Positions 45,001 to 53,865 of a stretch of 64,000 bases of DNA are shown in pieces (the stretch's first letter is position 1; each line of letters starts with the position of its first letter). The notes under the pieces are model-generated. The model worked only from the letters and a program-made list of their open reading frames with translations, was not told the origin of the DNA and ran no database searches. The position numbers and the translations under genes are program-made. The DNA is from an uncultured Chitinophaga sp. (GTDB taxonomy: Bacteria; Bacteroidota; Bacteroidia; Chitinophagales; Chitinophagaceae), in the NCBI RefSeq assembly GCF_937898475.1, contig NZ_CALEJS010000015.1:434001-498000 (forward strand). Direction: 5' to 3'.

Positions 45001-48000
45001 TGCGGTGTACCAAACAGGGTGGTGTAGTCCATACCCAGCTTACAATTTACAGTAAGCGGGCCAGGTACGAACACTACTACCGGCGGTTTGGTGATCACCA
45101 TGATCTTCACGGCGTTGCTGATGTTGTTCATACAAGGACCGGAGTTAACGATCCTTCTGAACCAGATGCTGTCTTGTGTCAGCGTGCCGGGCGCATAGGT
45201 GGCGTTGGTAGCACCGGGGATGTTGGTAAACCCGGTGGTAGCGCTTACGGTGCTCTGCTGCCATTGGTAGGTATAAGTACCGTTACCGCCGCTGAGCGTA
45301 CCGCCGCCTAAAGGCGCCGCTGCTTCGTTCAGACATATGGTTTGATCTGCACTGATAGTATTACCCAGTACAGGGTTCAGGTTAGAAAGAATTACGTCGT
45401 CGCTGCTTGCGGGGCACACGCCGCTGCTGATAGTCCAGCGCAGTGTTACGGTGCCACCTGCAGGTACGGTGACAGTCGTGGTGGGACTGTTTACGTTGGC
45501 GATAGTGGCAGTACCGCTAACAATTGACCACCTGCCGGTGCCTACAGTGGGTGCATTGGCAGCCAGTGTAAAGGTACCGTTACCACACTGTTGCTGATCA
45601 GGACCAGCTGCTGCTGTTGTTGGCGGCCTGTTGTTGATCAGTACCACATCGTCACTGGTTGCAGGGCACGGGCCGTTGGTAATGGTCCAGCGCAGTATCA
45701 CGGAGTCGCCGGCGGCTACGGTTACAGTAGCGGCAGGGTCGTGGATATTGCTGATGGTAGCGTTACCAAATACCCTCGTCCAGGTACCGATAGCAGTAGC
45801 TACACCTGGTGCGTTGGCCGCCATGGTGAAGGTAGAAATGTTACACAGGCTTTGATCAGGTCCGGCGGTAGCGATTGCTGCCTGCTGGTAGCTAACCAAT
45901 GTTACATCATCCGTTGTGGTAGCGCACACACCGTTAGAGATCGTCCAGCGCAATACCACGGAGTCGCCTATGGCAACAGTTACGGTAGCGCTCGGATCAG
46001 TGAGGCTGCTGATGGTTGGTGTTCCATATAAAATGGTCCATCTGCCAGTGGCGCCCGGAACACTTGGCGCGTTAGCAGCGAGGTTGAATGTATTTACATT
46101 ACATAATTTCTGGTCGGGACCAGCAGCAGCAGGTGCAGCTACGCGGTAGCTTACCAGCGTTACGTCATCTGTGCTTGGTGTACAGTTACCGTTGGTAACG
46201 GTCCAGCGCAGTATAATGGAATCGCCGGGGGCTACGGTAATAGTCGTGGTTGGGCTGGTTGCGTTAGCTACTGTTTTACCGCCGTAGATGGTAGTCCATC
46301 TGCCGGTGCCTACCGCTGGTGTATTGGCAGCCACTGTGAAGGAGGTTACGTTACACAGTCTCTGATCAGGACCAGCAGCGGCGGTAGTAGGTTGCTCATA
46401 GCTCACCAGCGTTACCAGATCTGAGCTTGGCGGACAGCTTGCACCGTTGGATATGGTCCAGCGCAGCACTACGGAGTCACCAGGCGTAACTGTGATCGTA
46501 GTGGTTGGGCTCGATGGATCGGCTACCGTAGCTGTTCCATATACTGTTGTCCATATACCTGTACCTACCGTTGGTGTATTGGCGGCCAGTGTGAAGGATG
46601 TTACATTACACAGTTTTTGATCGGCGCCAGCATTTGCCGTAGTAGGCTGTTGGTAGCTTACCAGGGTCACATCATCAGTGCTTGGCGCACAGTTACCGTT
46701 GGTAACGGTCCAGCGGAGTATGATAGAGTCACCAGGAGCAACTGCTATGGTAGAGGTTGGGCTGGTTGCGTTAGCCACTGTCTTACCACCGTAGACGGTG
46801 GTCCATCTGCCGGTACCTACAGTGGGATTGTTAGCCGCCAGTGTGAAAGAAGTGGCGCCGCACACTTTCTGGTCGGGACCTGCAGCAGCGGTTGTAGGCT
46901 GTGCGTAGCTTACCAATGTTACATCATCGGTGCTTGCTGCACAGTTACCGTTGGTAACAGTCCAGCGGAGTATAATAGAATCCCCGGGAACTACTGTGAT
47001 TGTAGAAGTTGGGCTGGTTGCATTAGCTACTGTCTTACCGCCGTAGATGGTAGTCCACCTGCCGGTACCTACAGTAGGATTGTTAGCCGCCAGTGTGAAC
47101 GATGTTACGTTACACAGCTTCTGGTCGGGACCAGCTGCTGCGGTGGTGGGCAGCTGGTAGCTTACCAGGGTCACATCATCAGTACTTGGTGTACAGTTAC
47201 CATTGGTAACAGTCCAGCGCAGAATGATAGAATCACCAGGAGCAACTGCTATGGTAGAAGTTGGGCTGGTTGCATTAGCCACTGTTTTTCCGCCATAGAT
47301 TGTAGTCCACCTGCCGGTGCCTACAGCGGGGTTGTTAGCCGCCAGTGTAAAGGATGTTACGTTACAAAGTTTCTGGTCAGAACCTGCAGCAGCCGTAGTA
47401 GGCTGTGCATAGCTCACCAGGGTCACATCATCTGTGCTTGGCGGACAGGTACCGTTGCTAACGGTCCAGCGCAATATAATAGAGTCGCCAGGAGCAACTG
47501 CTATGGTAGAGGTTGGACTGGTAGCGTTAGCCACTGTTTTACCGCCATAGATGGTGGTCCATCTGCCAGTACCTACAGTGGGATTGTTAGCCGCCAGTGT
47601 GAAGGAGGTTACGTTACACAGTTTCTGGTCGGGTCCTGCAGCAGCGGTTGTGGGCTGTGCATAACTTACCAGTGTTATATCATCGGTGCTTGCTGTACAA
47701 TTCCCGCTGGTAACAGTCCAGCGCAGGATGATGGAGTCGCCTGGCACTACTGCAATAGTAGTGTTTGGACTGGTAGCATTAGCCACTGTTTTACCGCCGT
47801 AGATGGTGGTCCATCTTCCGGTACCTACAGTGGGATTGTTAGCTGCCAGTGTGAAGGAGGTTACGCTACACAGTTTCTGGTTAGGACCTGCAGCAGCGGT
47901 TGTAGGCTGCTGGTAGCTTACCAGGGTCACATCATCGGTGCTAGGCGTACAGTTACCATTGGTAACGGTCCAGCGGAGTATGATTGAATCACCGGGGGCT

Positions 48001-51000
48001 ACCGCTATGGTAGACGTCGGGCTGTTTGGATTAGCTACGGTCTTACCGCCGTAAATGGTAGTCCATCTGCCGGTGCCTACAGTGGGATTGTTAGCCGCTA
48101 GTGTGAAGGATGTAACGTTACACAGTTTCTGATCAGGACCTGCAGCAGCGGTTGTAGGCTGTGCATAGCTTACGAGTATTACATCGTTTATGCTGGCAGT
48201 ACAGGAACCGTTGGTAATGGTCCAGCGCAATACGATAGAGTCACCGGGAACTACTGCTATAGTAGTGGTTGGGCTGGTTGCATTAGCCACTGTCTTACCA
48301 CCATAGATGGTAGTCCATCTGCCGGTGCCTACAGTGGGCGTATTGGCAGCCAGTGTAAAGGATGTTACGTTACACAATTTCTGGTCGGGACCTGCATTTG
48401 CTGTAGTTGGCTGTGCATAGCTTACCAGTGTTACATCATCAGTGCTTGGAGTACAGTTACCATTGGTAACAGTCCAGCGCAGTATAATAGAATCACCAGG
48501 AACTACTGCAATAGTAGAAGTTGGGCTGGTTGCATTAGCCACTGTCTTACCACCATAGATGGTAGTCCATCTGCCGGTGCCTACAGTGGGCGTATTGGCA
48601 GCCAGTGTAAAGGATGTTACGTTACACAATTTCTGGTCGGGACCTGCATTTGCTGTAGTTGGCTGTGCATAGCTTACCAGTGTTACATCATCAGTGCTTG
48701 GAGTACAGTTACCATTGGTAACAGTCCAGCGCAGTATAATAGAATCACCAGGAACTACTGCAATAGTAGAAGTTGGGTTGGTTGCATTAGCTACTGTTTT
48801 GCCGCCGTAGATGGTAGTCCATCTGCCGGTGCCTGTAGTGGGATTATTAGCCGCCAGTGTGAACGATGTTACATTACACAATTTCTGATCAGGACCAGCA
48901 GCTGCGGTAGTAGGCTGACGGTAACTTACCAGTGTTACATCACTTGTGCTGGGCGGACAGTTACCATTGGTAACAGTCCAGCGCAGTATGATTGAGTCGC
49001 CGGGTGTTACTGCTATAGTTGAGGTCGGGCTGTTTGGATTAGCAACGGTTTTGCCGCCGTAAATGGTAGTCCATGCACCGGTGCCTACAGTGGGCGTATT
49101 GGCAGCGAGGGTGAATGAAGTAACATTACACGCTTTCTGGTCGGGACCTGCTGCTGCCGTAGTTGGCTGCCTGTGGTTTGTCAGCACCACATCATCCGGC
49201 GTGCTGGTACAGGTACCGTTGGTGATGGTCCAGCGTAATGTGGCGCTGGCGCCGTTGGGTACTGTTACGGTTGTATTACGCTGATTAACGTTTGCTATAA
49301 TAATATTGGCAGCGGTGGTACCGGTAACGCTTACAACTGACCAGGTGCCTACTGCACCGGCTGGGGTAGGAGCGTTAGCTGCCATGGTAAATGACGGCAC
49401 CTCGCAATGTTCCTGGTCGGGACCTGCGTTCGCATTATTCGGCATCGCATACACCGTTACGGTAGTGGTTGCACAGGTGGTAGCAGGACAAGGACCTGTG
49501 GTAGTGTTTTCTGCGCGAACGAAGAAATTGGTGGTGCTGGTTATATTATTAATGGTAATACTAGGACCATAACCAAGTGCCGGACCGCTACCGCAGCCAC
49601 CGGCATACCATGCCCACCGGGCGCCTGTACCCAGGCTCCCGCCCTGTACGGTCAGCGTAGTTGAGCCGCTTACGCAAATAGCAGGGCTGCTGTTAAGAAT
49701 ACCAGTAGGCGGTGTAGAACCTGCCATTACTGTTACGGAGAACGGGATCACTCTTTCGCAGGAAAGGGTGGGGTTCCTTACCGTGAGTTCGAAAGTATAG
49801 GTACCAGGTGCTGTGCCGGTAGGATAGTTCACTGCTATCGGTGAAGCTGGCAGTGCCATGTTATTAATGGCTGTAAAACCAGGCATTGCGTTAGGCCCTA
49901 CGGTCCTGATATCGTACCTGGCCGGATTATCGGTCGGGTTGGTGTAAGGCAGACTGAACTGACCGTTGTCGCGGCAGGAAGGCTGAATAGTACCCAAGGT
50001 CAGGTTGGGCCTGTCCTGTACATTAATTATGATACTATCTTTCGCAACACATGCTCCGTTGGTAACGTCTACATTGTATTTATTGGGTCCAACTGTGGTT
50101 GGCGTATGTGTGGTGGTATTACCGATATCTCCGGTAGGCTTCCATTCAATATCATACGCTAAGTTGGCTGGATCTATTTCCAGTGTTACGGACTGGCCAA
50201 GACAAATAGGGTTGGGGCCTGTCAGGTTCAGTTGAACGATCGGCATGTCATCCACAATCACGGGCGCAACCGCTGTACGGAAACAGGTACGGTCTGCACC
50301 ATAATCCTTACGGCCAATTACTTCGTATTCTGTTGTTACGGTAGGGGAGACGTCTATCTCATCGCCGTAGGTACTATCTGCAGCAACGGGCATGGGCCAT
50401 CGCCATTTATATTCATCAAATCCACAACACGCGGTTAGCTTGGCTGTTGCGCCGATACAAATCTGTGCGCCCGACACCGTGATCTTTGGATTGGGCAGCA
50501 GTTCTATTCTTATAGGTTTTGAAGGCTGCTCACAACCAAGGTTGCTGGCAGTACCTTCGTTAATCGTCAACCTGAACCATTTGTAGGTAATGTTTACAGG
50601 ATCTCCGATAAGGTATTTTGAATCCTCGGCAAAATGCAGTACGTCTGTAGTGGAGCCGGTAAGACCGTCACCATCACCCACAATCTTAACCCATGTGGTA
50701 CCGTCATCACTGTACTCCCATCTGTATACCGGGTTTGAAAAATACCCTTTCGGCTGATATTCAGAAGTAAGGTTAGTAGCTGCGCCTGCACACATAGTAT
50801 ATTCACCGCCCTCCTGGTCTTTCTGGCCGTCGAAGAAAGCAAAGATATTAGGTGCGCAATATCTGAATTCAATATCATCTATGGCAATATCGTTACCGCA
50901 ACCACCGGGATTATTGTTCCTGATAACCAGAACCACATCGGTAAGGGCTGTGGCGTTGGGATTAGTTTTAAAGGTACCGCCATATTTCTGCCATCCGTGG

Positions 51001-51932
51001 TTGGGATCAGCACTGATATCCTGTAGGGGCATAGACACGTCATTGGTACTGAACGTGGCCAGAATAGCGTTAGTAGCTAAATTTTTTATTTCAAAGGTAA
51101 CACCGGCATATATATAGTTGTCCTGACAGGTGCTTTCCAACACCCCTCTACCGTTGGCATTACGGAACCAGGCGCTGAAGTTGTACACGGCACCAGGACA
51201 TAAGCCCCGCACCTCTCTCCGGTAAAACTCCTTTTTTTCTATTGCCGAGTTGGCCACCAGCATGGCACCGTCCTGGCCACCGCTACCGTCACGGGTATGA
51301 TCGAGAGATTCGTCCCATTCGTTACGAAGCCGCATCCGGCTACTAATGGAGTAGTAGTTATCGTTTAGGCCGTAAGTACTCTGGTAAATATACTCAATGC
51401 TTCCTCTGGCCGGGTCTAATGGTAACTGCGCGCCGGGAGCCGCTAATCCAAATGTTTCTATAAAGTCTTTGCCGGAGGTGTTAGTACCTTTACAGACTTC
51501 AATTGGACAGTCTACCACGTCTACATTCCTTCTAATATCATTTTGTAGGGTGGAGCCATTATTACTATAAGTCCGTGCCCTAACTATATAGTTGCCCGGT
51601 GTCAGGAATTCTATAGTAACAGAGCGGTTATTGGTCGATGAAGTCGCAACCCCACCGGGTCCGGTGGTGCCACCTGCCGAAACCGAGCCTACAATACCAT
51701 ATAATACTCTATAATCTGTTCCGAGAACCGCCGGCGTGGCTAAGGTTCCTTTATATATATCCCACTGGGTTCTGGAACCAGCATAGTTAGAAATGCTGAA
51801 TGTGCCGAAACGGGTATTGGTTTCCCCCATAGAGGTACATACGCTGGCAGGTGCGTTCATTTGCTGTGCAAAGGCCGGCATCGCCAGGCAGCTTAAAATA
51901 AACAGATATAGGAGGGCTATTATCTTTTTCAT
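42003..51932 (-). CDS. giant repetitive surface protein with type IX (CHU_C) sorting domain
   Basis: This 3309-residue protein is a paralogue of the downstream 1464-residue protein. In order: signal peptide (MKKIIALLYLFILSCLAMPAFAQ); N domain and jelly-roll-like domain (to about 360; FYRREVRGLCPGAVYNFSAWF, CGNDIAIDDIEFRYC); Ig-like region to about 830; sixteen tandem 84-residue repeats (about 830-2180); one Ig-like domain; an HYR-like block of five repeats (VNCDAIP...TDNC, about 2290-2780); five short Ig-like units with NLGNDT..C..L-type starts; and a CHU_C domain (about 3215-3309, PTFPNAFSPNNDGRNDFFRP, IFNRWGELIY). It should reach the cell surface by the type IX system. Size and layout recall gliding adhesin SprB, but ligand and role are unknown. 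Confidence 0.9.
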   Translation of the reverse strand: MKKIIALLYLFILSCLAMPAFAQQMNAPASVCTSMGETNTRFGTFSISNYAGSRTQWDIYKGTLATPAVLGTDYRVLYGIVGSVSAGGTTGPGGVATSSTNNRSVTIEFLTPGNYIVRARTYSNNGSTLQNDIRRNVDVVDCPIEVCKGTNTSGKDFIETFGLAAPGAQLPLDPARGSIEYIYQSTYGLNDNYYSISSRMRLRNEWDESLDHTRDGSGGQDGAMLVANSAIEKKEFYRREVRGLCPGAVYNFSAWFRNANGRGVLESTCQDNYIYAGVTFEIKNLATNAILATFSTNDVSMPLQDISADPNHGWQKYGGTFKTNPNATALTDVVLVIRNNNPGGCGNDIAIDDIEFRYCAPNIFAFFDGQKDQEGGEYTMCAGAATNLTSEYQPKGYFSNPVYRWEYSDDGTTWVKIVGDGDGLTGSTTDVLHFAEDSKYLIGDPVNITYKWFRLTINEGTASNLGCEQPSKPIRIELLPNPKITVSGAQICIGATAKLTACCGFDEYKWRWPMPVAADSTYGDEIDVSPTVTTEYEVIGRKDYGADRTCFRTAVAPVIVDDMPIVQLNLTGPNPICLGQSVTLEIDPANLAYDIEWKPTGDIGNTTTHTPTTVGPNKYNVDVTNGACVAKDSIIINVQDRPNLTLGTIQPSCRDNGQFSLPYTNPTDNPARYDIRTVGPNAMPGFTAINNMALPASPIAVNYPTGTAPGTYTFELTVRNPTLSCERVIPFSVTVMAGSTPPTGILNSSPAICVSGSTTLTVQGGSLGTGARWAWYAGGCGSGPALGYGPSITINNITSTTNFFVRAENTTTGPCPATTCATTTVTVYAMPNNANAGPDQEHCEVPSFTMAANAPTPAGAVGTWSVVSVTGTTAANIIIANVNQRNTTVTVPNGASATLRWTITNGTCTSTPDDVVLTNHRQPTTAAAGPDQKACNVTSFTLAANTPTVGTGAWTTIYGGKTVANPNSPTSTIAVTPGDSIILRWTVTNGNCPPSTSDVTLVSYRQPTTAAAGPDQKLCNVTSFTLAANNPTTGTGRWTTIYGGKTVANATNPTSTIAVVPGDSIILRWTVTNGNCTPSTDDVTLVSYAQPTTANAGPDQKLCNVTSFTLAANTPTVGTGRWTTIYGGKTVANATSPTSTIAVVPGDSIILRWTVTNGNCTPSTDDVTLVSYAQPTTANAGPDQKLCNVTSFTLAANTPTVGTGRWTTIYGGKTVANATSPTTTIAVVPGDSIVLRWTITNGSCTASINDVILVSYAQPTTAAAGPDQKLCNVTSFTLAANNPTVGTGRWTTIYGGKTVANPNSPTSTIAVAPGDSIILRWTVTNGNCTPSTDDVTLVSYQQPTTAAAGPNQKLCSVTSFTLAANNPTVGTGRWTTIYGGKTVANATSPNTTIAVVPGDSIILRWTVTSGNCTASTDDITLVSYAQPTTAAAGPDQKLCNVTSFTLAANNPTVGTGRWTTIYGGKTVANATSPTSTIAVAPGDSIILRWTVSNGTCPPSTDDVTLVSYAQPTTAAAGSDQKLCNVTSFTLAANNPAVGTGRWTTIYGGKTVANATSPTSTIAVAPGDSIILRWTVTNGNCTPSTDDVTLVSYQLPTTAAAGPDQKLCNVTSFTLAANNPTVGTGRWTTIYGGKTVANATSPTSTITVVPGDSIILRWTVTNGNCAASTDDVTLVSYAQPTTAAAGPDQKVCGATSFTLAANNPTVGTGRWTTVYGGKTVANATSPTSTIAVAPGDSIILRWTVTNGNCAPSTDDVTLVSYQQPTTANAGADQKLCNVTSFTLAANTPTVGTGIWTTVYGTATVADPSSPTTTITVTPGDSVVLRWTISNGASCPPSSDLVTLVSYEQPTTAAAGPDQRLCNVTSFTVAANTPAVGTGRWTTIYGGKTVANATSPTTTITVAPGDSIILRWTVTNGNCTPSTDDVTLVSYRVAAPAAAGPDQKLCNVNTFNLAANAPSVPGATGRWTILYGTPTISSLTDPSATVTVAIGDSVVLRWTISNGVCATTTDDVTLVSYQQAAIATAGPDQSLCNISTFTMAANAPGVATAIGTWTRVFGNATISNIHDPAATVTVAAGDSVILRWTITNGPCPATSDDVVLINNRPPTTAAAGPDQQQCGNGTFTLAANAPTVGTGRWSIVSGTATIANVNSPTTTVTVPAGGTVTLRWTISSGVCPASSDDVILSNLNPVLGNTISADQTICLNEAAAPLGGGTLSGGNGTYTYQWQQSTVSATTGFTNIPGATNATYAPGTLTQDSIWFRRIVNSGPCMNNISNAVKIMVITKPPVVVFVPGPLTVNCKLGMDYTTLFGTPQFSHTPYTGEQLTVTFTDASTINGCVRTFTRTWTATDRCGMTTTASQTITVVDNLPPVFQSAAPANITVNCDAIPAPVNLTAYDSCFGVITVTPTETRQNITGACANNYRLVRTWTATDGCNNSATLTQVITVQDTTRPVFTVTPPRDTTVNCNSIPAAATLTATDNCTPGVITVTATDVRQNIPGAQCADYYQIIRTWIARDECGNTATVKQTITVQDTTRPVFSIPQPADVTVDCDKVPAWPVVTATDNCSPNVQVETSEQRTSLLPACANNYRLIRTWTAKDNCGNTATMRQIITVQDTTRPVFTIAPPRDTTVSCDAIPPPANNVAATDNCAGNVKISRSQIRETIPGACASNYRLIRTWTATDECGNTTTVRQVVTVTDTTRPVIAPAPADLVLNCGDSIPVAPVLTATDNCDPAFPKRVTVVEDPYVKDLCAGYTIIRRWRIADACGNQATERIQRITVNPCPKPVLDPTLPMNCSDNPSFTLQLTSQVNNPTYILVGVTPANAVQVPLAQKNATFNLNNATQASFIVQDGVTGCISDTVVYNLQYSNKPMVNLGNDTALCGGNSLILDAGAANFGYTIRWSTGETTQRIQVTSGGTYWVSVTNGVCVTTDTIHVELIPMPLVNLPDASICRGQSVKLDAFVDGASYLWSTGATTPSILVSTQEEFWVRVTKRGCITIDTVNVTVNPPPDISLNRDTTICPDQSIMLTVNVNNGGSIRWATGATTSSIVVNQPGLYWVTVTRDNCMVRDTVNVRLQPGINVELGPNREICPGSSITIDGTTQDAISYLWDDGDSNPVKAFNATGKYRLAVMDRFCQRVFMDSLNVRVTSTPFINLGNDTMMCIGETLRLRADGSNITRVLWSDGSTGPFLDVTKAGTYSVTVFNDCGSYTDQITVDYTQCDPKPTFPNAFSPNNDGRNDFFRPVVRGPMYEYELRIFNRWGELIYLGRDSKKGWDGRYQGQPVGVGTYVWWLTYKKMPNGNPNIIKGEVTVIR
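45385..49445 (-). repeat. sixteen tandem 252-nt (84-residue) coding repeats
   Basis: The unit reads roughly QPTTAAAGPDQKLCNVTSFT, LAANNPTVGTGRWTTIYGGK, TVANATSPTSTIAVVPGDSI, ILRWTVTNGNCTPSTDDVTL, VSYA. The period is 252 nt. Units 2-13 are nearly identical; units 1 and 14-16 are more diverged, as expected when expansion starts in the middle of an older array. Bases 48268-48525 and 48520-48777 are identical by eye over 258 nt, more than one full unit. Each unit has two cysteines (DQKLC and GNC), probably a disulfide. Confidence 0.9.
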
Positions 51933-52392
51933 CTTGCTGAATCAATTGATTAAAAAAACATCATTCCGGCGTTTTTCAGGCGCGGAGGAACGGGTTTGGT
52001 TGAATGGTTTCTGCAATTCGAAAAAGCGCTGCAACCCTCCGTGGGCTGGCATTTTGAGATAAGTAAACTAGTTTCATAGGCTCGGTGTTCAACGGTTTAA
52101 TAATATATGATATGGATAAAATATTATACTATTTTGGAATTAAAATTATGAATAATATACAAAATAAAAAATGTGTGTATGTCAAAAAGGCATCTACAAA
52201 AGATGTCACCAAGCAAAAAGGCAGAAGGCAGATTTGATTGTCAATTATTTACCGGAGTCCAAAAAAGTATAAATTCGCAGGAAAAAGTTATCCACATGAA
52301 AAGGTGGAAATGAGATGGTGAATAAATTATTTAAGTGCTATGCATGTAGATTCAAATATTTCCCTACCTTTGCAGACCAAATTTGACGTAAG
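51933..52392. other. 460-nt divergent gap between the giant gene and rpmI
   Basis: It is very AT-rich from about 52080 on. It holds the -7 element of rpmI (52365-52372) and a single DnaA-box-like word TTATCCACA (52288-52296), which I do not read as an origin. Open frames of fewer than 30 codons look like chance. The promoter of the giant gene was not recognised. Confidence 0.5.
52365..52372 (+). promoter_or_regulatory. -7 element of the rpmI-rplT promoter
   Basis: TACCTTTG matches TAnnTTTG and gives a start point about 14 nt before the rpmI ATG. No TTTG is found at the usual spacing upstream. A separate promoter is required, because infC lies 22 kb away behind a terminator. Confidence 0.5.
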
Positions 52393-52590
52393 ATGCCCAA
52401 AGTAAAGACTCATTCCCGCGCGAAAAAGACCTTTAAGGTGACCGGGAGCGGACAGATCAAAAGGTATAAAGCTTTCAAAAGTCACCTGCTGACCAAGAAA
52501 GCCACCAAAAGAAAGCGCAGCCTGAGAGGCAGTACGCTGGTTAGTGATGCTAACCTGAACCTGGTTAAGAGGATGCTCTGTCTCCGTTAA
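52393..52590 (+). CDS. rpmI: 50S ribosomal protein L35
   Basis: This 65-residue, very basic protein has the standard L35 start [19 protein letters not shown] and the family motif [17 protein letters not shown]. It is co-transcribed with rplT (39-nt gap). Unlike in most relatives it is not directly behind infC. Confidence 0.97.
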   Translation: MPKVKTHSRAKKTFKVTGSGQIKRYKAFKSHLLTKKATKRKRSLRGSTLVSDANLNLVKRMLCLR

Positions 52591-52629
52591 TTATAATCTT
52601 ATTTATTAATCTGATCAAAAAAGCATTAT

Positions 52630-52974
52630 ATGCCTCGTTCAGTAAATGCAGTAGCTTCCAGGGCCCGGAGGAAGAAGATATTAAAACAAGCCAAGGGCTT
52701 CTACGGTAAGAGAAAGAATGTATATACCGTAGCCAAGAACGTATTGGAAAAAGGCCTTACCTATAGCTATGTAGGCCGTAAACTGAAGAAAAGGAATTAC
52801 CGCCAGCTGTGGATTGCCCGTATCAACGCAGCAGTTCGCGCTGAAGGCCTGACCTATTCTGAATTCATTCACAAGCTGTCTGAAAAGAACATTGATCTGA
52901 ACCGTAAAGTATTGGCAGATCTGGCTATGAATGAGCCTGAGACTTTCAAAAATCTCGTGGCAAAGGTAAAATAA
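52630..52974 (+). CDS. rplT: 50S ribosomal protein L20
   Basis: This 114-residue protein is needed early in 50S assembly. It has the N-terminal basic helix ([27 protein letters not shown]) and the globular part ([21 protein letters not shown]) of L20. It ends 5 nt before the convergent ispE stop; its terminator lies inside the end of ispE. Confidence 0.97.
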   Translation: MPRSVNAVASRARRKKILKQAKGFYGKRKNVYTVAKNVLEKGLTYSYVGRKLKKRNYRQLWIARINAAVRAEGLTYSEFIHKLSEKNIDLNRKVLADLAMNEPETFKNLVAKVK

Positions 52975-52979
52975 GCGAA

Positions 52980-53789
52980 TCAGCTAATTTTAAATACCCG
53001 GTAGCCGGCGTCCCACAAGGCGCCGGTTATTTTGTTTTTAGGAAAGAGGCCTACCATGGCAGAGCCGCTGCCGCTCATCGTGGCATACAATGCCCCCGCC
53101 TCGTATAATTGTGCTTTTATTGCTCCCAATACAGGGTGTGCGCTGAATACAGGCGCTTCAAAATCATTATAGATCAGGTCCTTCCATGCTTCTACCGGTT
53201 GCAGAATGCTTTGTTGCAGCTGCTGTTCAGGTACCCGCGGGGTGATCTGGCTGAATGCCCAACCGGTGTTGACATGAATGCCGGGGAATATCAGCAGCCA
53301 GGAATAATTACGGAGGTCCAGCTCCAGCGGCGCCAGCACTTCTCCGCGGCCGGTGGCATAACAGGGCTGGTTGCGGATAAAGAAGGCGCAGTCGCTACCC
53401 AGGCGGGCCGCATAAGCTGTCAGCTGCTCATCACTTATTCCCAGGCGGAATTTATCGTTCAGCAACTGCAGCATGAAAGCCGCATCTGCCGATCCGCCAC
53501 CCAGTCCGGCACCAATAGGGATATGCTTATGCAAATGGATCTTCACCGGTGGCAGATCCGGGAAATCTGCCTTTAACAGCCGCCAGGCTTTCAGGCATAG
53601 ATTGTCCTGTTCATTTCCGGGTACTGGTATACCACTGCTGGCGAATTGTAACGCAGTATCTGACAGCACTTCGAGGGCATCTGTCAGCGGAAGCGGATAG
53701 AACACCGTTTCCAGGTCATGAAACCCGTCAGTCCTCCGACGGAGGATGTGAAGTCCCAGGTTTATTTTACAGTTGGGAAAAATGATCAT
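52980..53789 (-). CDS. ispE: 4-diphosphocytidyl-2-C-methyl-D-erythritol kinase
   Basis: This 269-residue GHMP-family kinase phosphorylates CDP-methylerythritol in the non-mevalonate isoprenoid pathway. The ATP loop is PIGAGLGGGSADAAFML (91-107); the N-terminal FPNCKINLGLHI carries the conserved Lys/Asn; the third GHMP motif is YATMSGSGSAMVG near the C terminus. The Asp of the active site is in LGSDCAFF. The gene converges on rplT (5 nt apart) and is preceded by a CCAAATT heptad array. Confidence 0.95.
   Translation of the reverse strand: MIIFPNCKINLGLHILRRRTDGFHDLETVFYPLPLTDALEVLSDTALQFASSGIPVPGNEQDNLCLKAWRLLKADFPDLPPVKIHLHKHIPIGAGLGGGSADAAFMLQLLNDKFRLGISDEQLTAYAARLGSDCAFFIRNQPCYATGRGEVLAPLELDLRNYSWLLIFPGIHVNTGWAFSQITPRVPEQQLQQSILQPVEAWKDLIYNDFEAPVFSAHPVLGAIKAQLYEAGALYATMSGSGSAMVGLFPKNKITGALWDAGYRVFKIS
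53004..53039 (+). terminator. rplT terminator inside the end of ispE
   Basis: Arms CCGGCG (53005-53010) and CGCCGG (53021-53026) flank a 10-nt loop and are followed by TTATTTTGTTTTT, placing a plus-strand terminator within the last codons of the convergent ispE gene. Confidence 0.6.
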
Positions 53790-53796
53790 GGAAAAA

Positions 53797-53848
53797 ATAC
53801 CAAATTCCTAATGCCAGATTCCAAAAACCAACTACCTAATTCCAAAGT
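53797..53848. repeat. CCAAATT heptad array between bifunctional nuclease gene and ispE
   Basis: Seven gap-free heptads TACCAAA, TTCCTAA, TGCCAGA, TTCCAAA, AACCAAC, TACCTAA, TTCCAAA are followed by GTGGAAGACGGATC, like the spacer of other elements. No inverse arm is present, so this is a half element. It lies in the 76-nt gap between two minus-strand genes. Confidence 0.7.
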
Positions 53849-53865
53849 GGAAGACGGATCATTGA

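Noticed and set aside
45385..49445. Repeat tract as a CRISPR-like array
   Set aside because: Units are 252-nt in-frame coding repeats with no unique spacers.
45400..49700. Long plus-strand frames opposite the giant gene, including one of 456 codons (46617-47987)
   Set aside because: They are shadows of the 252-nt coding repeats on the minus strand; length comes from periodic sequence.
52288..52296. Single perfect DnaA-box-like word TTATCCACA
   Set aside because: One isolated box without clustering, dnaA or dnaN is not evidence for a replication origin.
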